A stretch of 8,131 nucleotides of DNA from UBA5009 sp038043185. Lineage in GTDB: Bacteria > Bdellovibrionota > Bdellovibrionia > Bdellovibrionales > Bdellovibrionaceae. The stretch is from positions 1 through 8,131 of the forward strand of contig JBBTCO010000016.1 of assembly GCA_038043185.1 (NCBI GenBank), given 5' to 3'. This document shows positions 1 through 5,608 of the stretch, in pieces (the stretch's first letter is position 1; each line of letters begins with the position of its first letter). A program made the position numbers and the translations under genes. Under the pieces are notes generated by a model, which saw only the letters and a list, made by a program, of their open reading frames with translations, ran no database searches and was not told the origin of the DNA.

Positions 1-48
1 AGAACCATAGGTGCAAACTTACATTCTTCCAAAATCGGCGATTCGAAA

Positions 49-341
49 GGTAATCCTTTTGCTGTACCGCCAAGTCAATTATAAAGAGGCTTATGGTGGG
101 TATTGGGGTTTTATCCTAAAAGACACGCGATAGCGGTTTTTAGCGTTTTTGACAAAAATTTTGGAGTAGCAAAACTTGTCCTAAAAACCCCGGTTTGGAG
201 TTTCGGGCCAGAGGAGTAGCAAAATTTTTGATTTTCCTGCAAAGGCGTTATCCTAAATCGAACGCTTTAAAAGTCAGAAGGCAAATCGCATTTGGTTTGC
301 CTTCGCGAAACTATTTAAGAGTTAGCCGTTTTCGAAGTGTT
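49..341 (+). repeat. Intergenic long repeat, copy 1
   Basis: This 293-base non-coding block is colinear with 1968-2261. Both begin with ggtaatcctttt and end at gaagtgtt. Exact shared islands include aaaagacacgcgata, tcctaaaaacccc, tttcgggccagag and a 19-base stretch ending in gtcagaag (262-280 here, 2183-2201 in copy 2). Between the islands the copies differ by scattered substitutions and a few small indels; I judge roughly three-quarters identity by eye. The block fills nearly all of the gene-free stretch 1-352, and I see nothing recognisable in 1-48. It lies just past the 3' end of the GH3-like gene. An open frame at 195-443 crosses it but breaks at a stop codon in copy 2, so the repeat is probably not coding. 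Its nature is unknown: decayed mobile element, structured RNA or 3'-UTR module are all possible. Confidence 0.85.
277..304. terminator. Hairpin inside repeat copy 1, possible terminator of the GH3-like gene
   Basis: A perfect 9-base-pair stem (GAAGGCAAA at 277-285 with TTTGCCTTC at 296-304) encloses a 10-base loop. Read on the minus strand it lies about 50 bases after the stop codon of the GH3-like gene and is followed by tgacttttaa, which is only a weak U tract. The matching place in copy 2 (2197-2224) forms a similar but imperfect stem. It may act as a terminator or as an RNA stabiliser; the poor U tract keeps confidence modest. Confidence 0.45.
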
Positions 342-352
342 ATTGAGATAGG

Positions 353-1915
353 TCACTCACGACATAGATCCCTTATAAGGGATCTTGCCTTGTTAATCGA
401 ATTCTCATGGCACAATGTTTTTGGGTTATTTATTGCTGGATAAACCTCAAAAAAAAGCTCATCCAACTCGGATCGATGTGTATTAATCCATTCCTGCGTG
501 GCTCGCTCCTTTAGTGGGGCCATATTTCTCTGTTTGAATCTCTGAATTCGCAATGCTGCTGCTTCAATCTTGTCCTTAAACAGGGCTCCCGTCGGAGAAC
601 ACGCTTTCTTAATGAGTTGATGGTGGGCAGCTTCGGCAACATTCGGATAACCCTCTAAGATTACCAGATCGTGGCCAGCAAGAAGGCTTTTTTCTACAAA
701 ACCTGTGATGACATCAGTCCCAATTTTTTCTGCCTCATCAGGGTCAAAATCGGGTTGAATAAAACTTAAGTAATCTTCAATGACATTACTACACCGAGAT
801 TCTAACTCAGGAGACGATTTTTTGTATTCTTCCACTGCCTCTTTTCTTAGATCCAAAGGAAGAGTGTTACGGTATTTTCTCATGAGAGATTTGAGCGCTT
901 TAAAACATGGATCTTGAGAGTAGTTGTAAGGCTTATATACTTTTTTCTTTCTAGGCAAAAAGTACGTCGTGATTACTTCTGAAGAATGCTCCGATACTTG
1001 CGCAATCTGCTTGGGATACGTCCCAAGCATAAATAGGCCATCTGTCATAATTAAATTTGTATCTGTGAGTTTCTTTCTCAGCTCACCTATCCATTGTTTT
1101 GAGAAGGTGACGATATTCCCACCATCGATTTGTGGTGAAGATACGTGAGTAGTCATCACAACGTAGTCTTTTTTTGTGTTAACCAAAAAATTTTCTTGAA
1201 GTTTCTCTGCGACGGACTGGCTTAAATTCGATGAACTTAAGCCATGATGAGGATCTTTGTTTTTTACTAAAAATGGAAAATGCTTGAGAGTCGGTATCAG
1301 GCCACGATCTTGTAATTTGATTGTCAACAATTTTGAATTTTTATTTGCTTCAGGTGCCATTGGCAGATCCTTGTCAATCTGTTCTTCAACAATGGGCCCA
1401 AGAGGGTGATTAATTCCCACTATTCGGTGAGCGATTGCTTTAATTTCCGAAACAATAGTCAAACAAGTTTTTACTATATCGCCAGATAGTTTGAAGAGTG
1501 AAGTAGACGCATCATTTCTAAGATGAGTTCCGAATCCGAGATTTTGAAATTCGTCTGAAAAGTGAAGATCGTTTTTATAAACAGACAGATAGTCAGCTCC
1601 CACCAGGGGAGGCAGTGATTCGGTCTGATAAAGGGACTTCAACTGATCCGTAAATACGCCCAATTGGTCTAAAGATTTTCCATTTGTTTGATCCGAGTCA
1701 CCGACTAGGATTCCGCCGGGCTGAAGCCTAGCAATGAGATTTCGGTAAACCGGTTCAAGGTCTCCCGAAGGATTACTTTTTGTCTGATAAGGAGGTCTGA
1801 CCCAAACATAATAAGTCTGGGCTAGTTTTGGAGCGATACTCTCCTCACAAGAACCGGCGAGTGTCGTGCTGTTAAACAAGATACTCAGCAATGCATACAG
1901 TAGAGCTAACCTCAT
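353..1915 (-). CDS. Exported, divergent glycoside hydrolase family 3 (NagZ-like) protein
   Basis: A 520-residue protein with an N-terminal signal peptide: a hydrophobic stretch through residue 16, then TTLA, with signal peptidase I cleavage possible after Ala20. The sequence AGSC ending at Cys23 is a borderline lipobox, so a lipoprotein is also possible. The body follows a GH3 beta-N-acetylglucosaminidase barrel: PGGILVG (66-72), PPLVGADY (102-109), INHPLGPIVEE (168-178), KHFP (211-214), an Asp-Pro-His (221-223) matching the family Asp-x-His acid/base dyad, VVMTTHV (252-258) and MTDGLFM (290-296), where Asp292 fits the nucleophile. The usual PGHGDT and QEGGR signatures are replaced. An insert of about 110 residues (300-410) precedes the last barrel segment GHDLVIL (414-420), and a helical tail of about 55 residues follows. 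The likely role is hydrolysis of GlcNAc-containing glycans such as peptidoglycan fragments outside the cytoplasm, which is inference. The start is supported by the signal peptide; the ribosome site is only AGG five bases upstream. Confidence 0.8.
   Translation of the reverse strand: MRLALLYALLSILFNSTTLAGSCEESIAPKLAQTYYVWVRPPYQTKSNPSGDLEPVYRNLIARLQPGGILVGDSDQTNGKSLDQLGVFTDQLKSLYQTESLPPLVGADYLSVYKNDLHFSDEFQNLGFGTHLRNDASTSLFKLSGDIVKTCLTIVSEIKAIAHRIVGINHPLGPIVEEQIDKDLPMAPEANKNSKLLTIKLQDRGLIPTLKHFPFLVKNKDPHHGLSSSNLSQSVAEKLQENFLVNTKKDYVVMTTHVSSPQIDGGNIVTFSKQWIGELRKKLTDTNLIMTDGLFMLGTYPKQIAQVSEHSSEVITTYFLPRKKKVYKPYNYSQDPCFKALKSLMRKYRNTLPLDLRKEAVEEYKKSSPELESRCSNVIEDYLSFIQPDFDPDEAEKIGTDVITGFVEKSLLAGHDLVILEGYPNVAEAAHHQLIKKACSPTGALFKDKIEAAALRIQRFKQRNMAPLKERATQEWINTHRSELDELFFEVYPAINNPKTLCHENSINKARSLIRDLCRE
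366..385. repeat. Perfect 20-base palindrome at the 3' end of the GH3-like gene
   Basis: AGATCCCTTATAAGGGATCT is identical to its own reverse complement. It lies in the last codons of the GH3-like gene, where it encodes the end of the ARSLIRD peptide, about 11 bases before the stop codon. In RNA it would form a stem of 7 to 8 pairs. No T tract follows on either strand, so it is not a standard terminator. It could be a chance palindrome, an mRNA 3'-end structure or a protein-binding site. Confidence 0.6.
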
Positions 1916-1967
1916 GACGGCCTATCGGAAGTAGGGACCCTCAACTCGAGTGCCAGGCGTTTCTGAT

Positions 1968-2261
1968 GGTAATCCTTTTAATGGTTCGCCAGATCAATTT
2001 TAAGCGGACTTGTGGCAGGTTTAAGGACGTTATCCCAAAAGACACGCGATAATGGCTTTTTAGGTTTTTGGATGAAAGTTTTGAAGTAGCAAATCCTATC
2101 CTAAAAACCCCTGTTCGGAATTTCGGGCCAGAGCAATAGCAAGATTTTTTAGTTTTTTCTCAAAGGCCTTATTCTAAAACGCACGCTTTAAAAGTCAGAA
2201 GACAACCCCGTCAGGCTTGCCTTTATGAAAATACTCAGATTAAGCCAAGTTTTGAAGTGTT
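1968..2261 (+). repeat. Intergenic long repeat, copy 2
   Basis: A 294-base block, same orientation as and colinear with 49-341, filling most of the gap 1916-2355 between the two minus-strand genes. It keeps the shared islands listed for copy 1. Its first half also matches the shorter copy at about 3682-3845: agatcaattttaagc is exact in both, followed by a ttatcc core. Copies 1 and 2 bracket the GH3-like gene as direct repeats about 1.9 kb apart, so recombination between them could delete or duplicate that gene. In the rest of the gap, 1916-1967 has no clear promoter and 2262-2355 has no convincing terminator; I see only the short direct repeat tttccaaa in the latter. Confidence 0.85.
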
Positions 2262-2355
2262 TCGCGCAACGCAGTCGCCAAGTACTTTTTCCAAACTTTA
2301 TGGCTTTCCAAAGTAATTAACTGGTTGCTGGCTAAAAATATTGAACTGTAGGTTC

Positions 2356-3585
2356 TCATCTTTGTGACGGTGGTCGATAAAACCCCTTTTTTTGTGTTGG
2401 GGTACTATAATATTGATCGGGGCCTTTTGCCACGGGTGTCACATTGCTTACTTTAGGTCCGCCGGTAGCAGCAGTTTTAATCGGCTGCTTTGAATAATAA
2501 TGGCCTAAGCTGGAATTCATAAATCCTGCGAAATGGTTTCCATTTAGATGGTGTCGAAGTGCATTGACATTAAAAGCACCTGAGGTGTTTCCAGCTAGAT
2601 TTTCAGTAGCTGCTAACACTTTCATTCCCATATCAACAAACTCACTTAGGCCAACCACCCCGTTCTCCATGAGAGAGCGAATTTCACTACTATTAAATCC
2701 GGCGACTTTCAAAATTCTAGCCTTTTTTAGAATCTGAGCTTGAGTATAATTCCCGATCTTTGCCGCAGAAATTCCATCCTTACCGACCTCACCCATTCCA
2801 ATTTCATGTGCCTTATGAACTGCAGAAGCCTCTTTGTCCGTCGCCTTTCGCCCAATGGCTTTAACGGCCTGATTTATTCGTTCAATATTGGTATTTAAGG
2901 CCGAGGCACTTAAACCGCCACTTGTCGAACTACTCTCACCCGAAATAACATTGGTACTGTTGGAAACTACAGTTGTGCCAGAGGCAGTGCTTGCAGCGTT
3001 ATTACTTAATACAACTTTTCTTGCTACATTAGCCATTCGTAAGGTATTGACGGCTACCAGGGGGACAGCAATACCTCCCAGGCCAACTTGAACAATAGCA
3101 TCACAGCGTACTACTTTTTTTTCCGCGTCAGATAAGTTTGGATATTCTTTAAACTTACTTTCTATTGTCGAGTAAACCTCAGTCACGTTGCGCCTGAAAT
3201 TGGCAAAAAATATATACAAATTATTTAGTGAATCAATCGGATGGGCAATGAGTTCTTGGTAACTATGGTAGGTTGCCTTACTCCCGTTTAGCACACCACA
3301 AAAACAGGCTCGCGCTTCGTCTGTCACTGAAAGGGAGCTAATGCCTCCTTGGACGGGTTTGATGTCAGCTGCTATTTTAGAGCATGCCTGCAGAGATGAA
3401 AAAGATAGTAACAGCGGATCTAATTCGCTTTTGTTACTATCGATTGCGGAGAAAGCATTTTGATTCAAACTACAGGTTTCGCAGTTTTGGGCTTCGGTTT
3501 GAGCAAATGCATAAGAGAAGTTCATAATGGCGGATACCGCAAATAGGCTCAACATGTGTCTAAGTTTTTTACAGGCTACCTTCAT
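2356..3585 (-). CDS. Secreted cysteine-containing protein of unknown function
   Basis: A 409-residue protein that I cannot assign to a named family. A strong ribosome site (aggaggag, about four bases before the ATG) fixes the start. Residues 1-28 form a classic signal peptide: a KKLRH basic end, a hydrophobic core, then AFA with cleavage before Gln29. The mature N-terminal part carries Cys35 and Cys38 (CETC), Cys68, Cys94 and Cys96 (CFC) and Cys161, suggesting disulfides in an oxidising compartment. Residues 163-184 are hydrophobic and glycine-rich and could be a membrane or buried helix. A Ser/Thr/Asn-rich linker (195-228) leads to a helical region (232-325) with HKAHEIGMGEVGKDG, IGNYTQAQ and KKARILKVAGF followed by SSEIRSLMENGVVGL. 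From memory, similar segments recur in exported proteins of Bdellovibrio-like bacteria; this is untested. The C-terminal 45 residues are low in complexity and rich in Pro, Thr, Lys and Tyr. Confidence 0.75.
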   Translation of the reverse strand: MKVACKKLRHMLSLFAVSAIMNFSYAFAQTEAQNCETCSLNQNAFSAIDSNKSELDPLLLSFSSLQACSKIAADIKPVQGGISSLSVTDEARACFCGVLNGSKATYHSYQELIAHPIDSLNNLYIFFANFRRNVTEVYSTIESKFKEYPNLSDAEKKVVRCDAIVQVGLGGIAVPLVAVNTLRMANVARKVVLSNNAASTASGTTVVSNSTNVISGESSSTSGGLSASALNTNIERINQAVKAIGRKATDKEASAVHKAHEIGMGEVGKDGISAAKIGNYTQAQILKKARILKVAGFNSSEIRSLMENGVVGLSEFVDMGMKVLAATENLAGNTSGAFNVNALRHHLNGNHFAGFMNSSLGHYYSKQPIKTAATGGPKVSNVTPVAKGPDQYYSTPTQKKGFYRPPSQR

Positions 3586-3645
3586 ATACTCCTCCTAAAC
3601 TGACTTTCGCCAACTGTGGCAATACCCTTTTAAAGATTTGCAAGG

Positions 3646-3651
3646 ATTATA
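3646..3651 (-). promoter_or_regulatory. Candidate -10 box for the secreted-protein gene
   Basis: On the minus strand this is an exact TATAAT, about 60 bases before the ATG at 3585, which would give a leader of roughly 50 bases carrying the strong ribosome site. No good -35 lies at the usual spacing: gtcatg sits at 17 bases and tggtca at 19. The call rests on the -10 and its position only. Confidence 0.4.
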
Positions 3652-3681
3652 CTTGTCACGAAATTTGGCATGACCACTATA

Positions 3682-3845
3682 AGTAATCTCCAAAGGCCTA
3701 ACTCAGATCAATTTTAAGCTGAGTTCTGGCAGAAATTGGGTCTTTATCCTAAATAGGGCGCTTTAATGGTTTTTAAGAGTAAGCCGGATTTGAAGGATCA
3801 GTAGCAATTCTTGTCCTTAAAACCCTAAATTGAGCTTTTGAACAC
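3682..3845 (+). repeat. Intergenic long repeat, short rearranged copy 3
   Basis: This begins like copies 1 and 2 (agtaatc, then agatcaattttaagc shared exactly with copy 2, then ggcag and ttatcctaaa). It continues with gcgctttaatggtttttaagagtaagccg, which resembles the second half of copy 1 (the cgcttt and tttaagagttagccg stretches), and then returns to first-half motifs (agtagca, cttgtcc, aaaaccct). It then diverges. It is therefore about 130 bases shorter than the other copies and looks like a deletion product or a simpler ancestral unit. It lies upstream of the secreted-protein gene and ahead of the divergent plus-strand gene. Edges are approximate. Confidence 0.65.
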
Positions 3846-4060
3846 CTTGGATAGATCAACGCGCCTTTCGGGTCATCACTTAAGGAAAATCATGGCCTGG
3901 ATCTCAAGTCCTATATATAGATGCCAGGCTCCACAGAGATTTGATTTGTCAGTATTGAAATTTATCAGAAATCTATAAAAGTTACATTGTTTAGGCACTA
4001 GGCGAACAAATTGCTTGAAACAGAAGGTGAAAACATCGAAATTGCAGTAGATTCTATTTG
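3846..4060. other. Leader region between repeat copy 3 and the next gene
   Basis: No credible gene is seen here. It holds an imperfect stem-loop (3895-3929) and an AT-rich stretch with ttgaaa (3955-3960) and tataaa (3974-3979). These are only 13 bases apart, too close for a standard sigma-70 promoter, although the promoter of the downstream exported-protein gene must lie about here. A TTG-initiated frame opens at 4011, but the better start is the ATG at 4071. Confidence 0.4.
3895..3929. other. Imperfect inverted repeat / stem-loop upstream of the exported-protein gene
   Basis: GCCTGGATC (3895-3903) pairs with GAT and CCAGGC (3920-3922 and 3924-3929), leaving a single bulged G. The result is nine base pairs around an AT-rich loop containing tatatata-like sequence. 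It could be an operator or leader RNA structure for the gene starting at 4071, or a terminator remnant; no T tract follows. Confidence 0.35.
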
Positions 4061-4070
4061 GGGAGGAATT

Positions 4071-4775
4071 ATGCGTTTTGTATTCATATGCTTAATATTT
4101 TTTATCCAGGATTTAGCTCACGCACAATATACACCAACTGTACCATCGAGTTCACAGTCAACCTCAGAACTGATCGTGAAATTTAGAATCTTTAAACATT
4201 TTGAAAATGATTTCGCACAGCTTGGTGTTGATTTTTACTCAAAAAAAGAAACACCCGTTTCAATTGAGCTATCTGATGATGAGTCGGTTACATTCAGTGT
4301 TAATGGAAAACAAGTGGCCTATGATCCTAAAAAACAAGATGCAAATATTATCCCATACATTGAAGGTGCAGAATACAGCGTTGTTTATAAACGAGCTAAT
4401 GGCGAAATTTTTAGTTCGATTGTTAGTATGCCAACCCAGATGAAAATCCTAAATCCGACAAGTGGTGCCTATTTTAAAAAAACTGAATCCGTGACGGCGG
4501 AATGGGACGTTTTTAATGGCAAGTGGGCGGGTACAATGATCTGGACGCCAACTCAAATGACCGACGGACAATTGTGCAAGTCAAATGGGAAAGTTGATAG
4601 CGACTATCAAAACTCTAAATTATTTGTGCCAGCAAATTACACGAGCTTGTGTTTAGGCAAAACTTCGTTTGGAATTAGTCTAGCAAGTAAAAAATCAGGT
4701 TCAAAATTAGGAAGATTAACAGGCGATTTTGAGGCCGTTACTACTGCAAATATAGACATGATATTTATAGATTGA
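4071..4775 (+). CDS. Small exported protein of unknown function
   Basis: A 234-residue protein. I chose the ATG at 4071 because gggagg ends four bases upstream and the first 18 residues form a clean signal peptide (MRF, a hydrophobic core, then AHA before Gln19). A frame open from TTG at 4011 adds 20 acidic residues that would bury the signal peptide. After a short Pro/Ser/Thr linker the mature protein alternates polar and hydrophobic residues in short runs (VSIELSD, SVTFSVNG, EYSVVYKRANG, SIVSM, VTAEWDVF), as expected for a beta-sandwich, perhaps two domains meeting near residue 123. Cys169 and Cys194 are the only cysteines in the mature part and could form a disulfide. No catalytic motif is evident, and I do not recognise the family. 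It is probably periplasmic or surface-located. It converges with the coiled-coil gene on the other strand. Confidence 0.75.
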   Translation: MRFVFICLIFFIQDLAHAQYTPTVPSSSQSTSELIVKFRIFKHFENDFAQLGVDFYSKKETPVSIELSDDESVTFSVNGKQVAYDPKKQDANIIPYIEGAEYSVVYKRANGEIFSSIVSMPTQMKILNPTSGAYFKKTESVTAEWDVFNGKWAGTMIWTPTQMTDGQLCKSNGKVDSDYQNSKLFVPANYTSLCLGKTSFGISLASKKSGSKLGRLTGDFEAVTTANIDMIFID

Positions 4776-4831
4776 AAATGTCTGTTGTGAGAAATGAGTG
4801 ATTACTGACTAACCAGACTTCGTTCTGTGGT

Positions 4832-4870
4832 GAGGTTGGACCTTTTTTGTGCTGACCTCGTTGTTTTTCA
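4832..4870 (+). terminator. Possible weak terminator after the small exported-protein gene
   Basis: About 57 bases after the stop codon, AGGT-TGG-ACCT runs directly into six Ts (4843-4848). An alternative stem, GAGGT (4832-4836) with ACCTC (4855-4859), precedes another T-rich stretch. Both stems are short, so this is a modest candidate. Confidence 0.35.
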
Positions 4871-4901
4871 ATAGATACTCACTTTTTCAAGTAAGACACA
4901 T

Positions 4902-4927
4902 TTTTTAGGACAAGAATCCAAAAACCA
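4902..4927 (-). repeat. Possible inverted scrap of the intergenic repeat
   Basis: Read on the minus strand this is TGGTTTTT, then gga, then TTCTTGTCCTAAAAA. TTCTTGTCCT is exact in copy 3, and CTTGTCCTAAAAA is exact in copy 1, where a tGGTTTTT-like stretch also precedes it at greater distance. The match is short and could be chance, but its position outside genes fits a decayed fragment. Confidence 0.3.
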
Positions 4928-4948
4928 CCTTTGCTGGTCACAGAAGAT

Positions 4949-4977
4949 AAAAAAATGGCGGGCACTTTGGCCCGCCA
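4949..4977 (-). terminator. Strong intrinsic terminator of the coiled-coil gene
   Basis: TGGCGGGC (4956-4963) and GCCCGCCA (4970-4977) form a perfect eight-pair GC-rich stem with a six-base loop. On the minus strand it is followed at once by seven Ts, and it starts about 30 bases after the TAG stop of the coiled-coil fragment. It is a textbook rho-independent terminator and shows that the minus-strand frame ending at 5008 is the end of a real gene. Confidence 0.9.
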
Positions 4978-5007
4978 ATTACAAATAAATTTTTTTTGAT
5001 TACTCTT

Positions 5008-5148
5008 CTATACCTGCTGTGGCTTTGGGGCAGTAATTTCAGGAAAGACAACACTGGCTTCGTGTAGACTCTTTTCTGCCTGTGCTTGCTCCTCTAGTTT
5101 TTTCTTGAGATCGTCCTCTTCTTTTTTGAGAGATTTTCGTTCTGTAGA
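5008..5148 (-). pseudogene. C-terminal fragment of an interrupted coiled-coil protein gene
   Basis: A minus-strand frame opens after an in-frame TAA (5149-5151) and encodes about 46 residues: STERKSLKKEEDDLKKKLEE, then a QAQAEK stretch, SLHEASVVFPEI and TAPKPQQV before the TAG at 5008-5010. The Lys/Glu/Leu-rich heptad-like start is a coiled coil, and the Pro-rich end looks like a natural C-terminus. There is no plausible start codon or ribosome site, yet a strong terminator follows, so this is the tail of a longer gene. A similar Glu/Lys-rich coiled coil on the same strand enters the window at 8131 and stops at the far end of the recombinase cassette. I infer that the cassette split one gene. 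Function unknown. Confidence 0.7.
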
Positions 5149-5233
5149 TTAGCGGCCCCTATGCATTCTTTGTGGGATTTAATCGTTTCCTAGCCTAAAG
5201 ATCGGGTGAAACCAACATTGGTAAAATAATCCA

Positions 5234-5608
5234 ATGGAAGGTCACTTCATTACTTGTGGTTATTGTCATAAACAATTCTTCGTCTGCAAACACTGTTTTC
5301 GAGGGCATCGTTATTGCTCTGATGGGTGTCGCAAACACGGTTATGAGTTAAGACGACGCATTGCTCGAAAAAAATATGCATTGAGTCCTGAAGCTAAGGC
5401 CGATCACAGAGATCGCAACAAGTTTTATAGAATTCATGGTCCCAAGAAATTTTTCGTGATGGATAAATCTTCCGCGCTCGAGCAAAAGTTGGTAAACGCT
5501 GTCCCTCAAACTGAGATTTTAGTCCCGCGTTGTTGCATTTGCTGCGGCGTTGGCCCGGTAGGAGTGGAATTTGAAGGTTACAAAACATCTTTGCTATTAC
5601 CGGATTGA
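5234..5608 (+). CDS. Small multi-CxxC putative zinc-binding protein, first gene of the element
   Basis: A 124-residue basic protein. Cysteines pair as C8/C11, C18/C21 and C28/C32, and the stretch CKHCFRGHRYCSDGC (18-32) looks like a treble-clef or zinc-ribbon arrangement. An Arg/Lys-rich helix (33-67) with ALSPEAKADHRDRNKFYR follows, which could bind DNA. A second Cys cluster sits near the end (C100, C101, C103, C104). From memory, small proteins with the CRHCxRGxxYCSxxC pattern occur next to tandem recombinase genes, so an accessory DNA-binding or regulatory role in transposition is likely but unproven. The ATG at 5234 is the only reasonable start, because an in-frame TAA lies at 5222. No Shine-Dalgarno sequence precedes it, although TAAAAT (5222-5227) resembles a -10 box. 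Its 3' end overlaps the next gene by 38 bases. Confidence 0.8.
   Translation: MEGHFITCGYCHKQFFVCKHCFRGHRYCSDGCRKHGYELRRRIARKKYALSPEAKADHRDRNKFYRIHGPKKFFVMDKSSALEQKLVNAVPQTEILVPRCCICCGVGPVGVEFEGYKTSLLLPD

Noticed and set aside
195..443. 82-codon plus-strand open frame across repeat copy 1
   Set aside because: It starts at TTG without a ribosome site, overlaps the end of the GH3-like gene on the other strand, and is broken by a stop codon in repeat copy 2.
2888..3091. 67-codon plus-strand open frame
   Set aside because: It lies wholly antisense to the secreted-protein gene, in its low-complexity linker and hydrophobic region; it is a shadow of that coding sequence.
4011..4070. N-terminal extension of the exported protein from TTG at 4011
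   Set aside because: It adds 20 acidic residues before a good signal peptide and lacks a Shine-Dalgarno sequence, whereas the ATG at 4071 has gggagg four bases upstream.
1..4070. CRISPR array
   Set aside because: The repeats are about 300 bases, only three, widely spaced and separated by genes, with no short regular repeat-spacer pattern and no cas genes.
4201..4443. 80-codon plus-strand open frame inside the small exported-protein gene
   Set aside because: It is in another frame of a gene that has a clear ribosome site and signal peptide, and has no start signal of its own.
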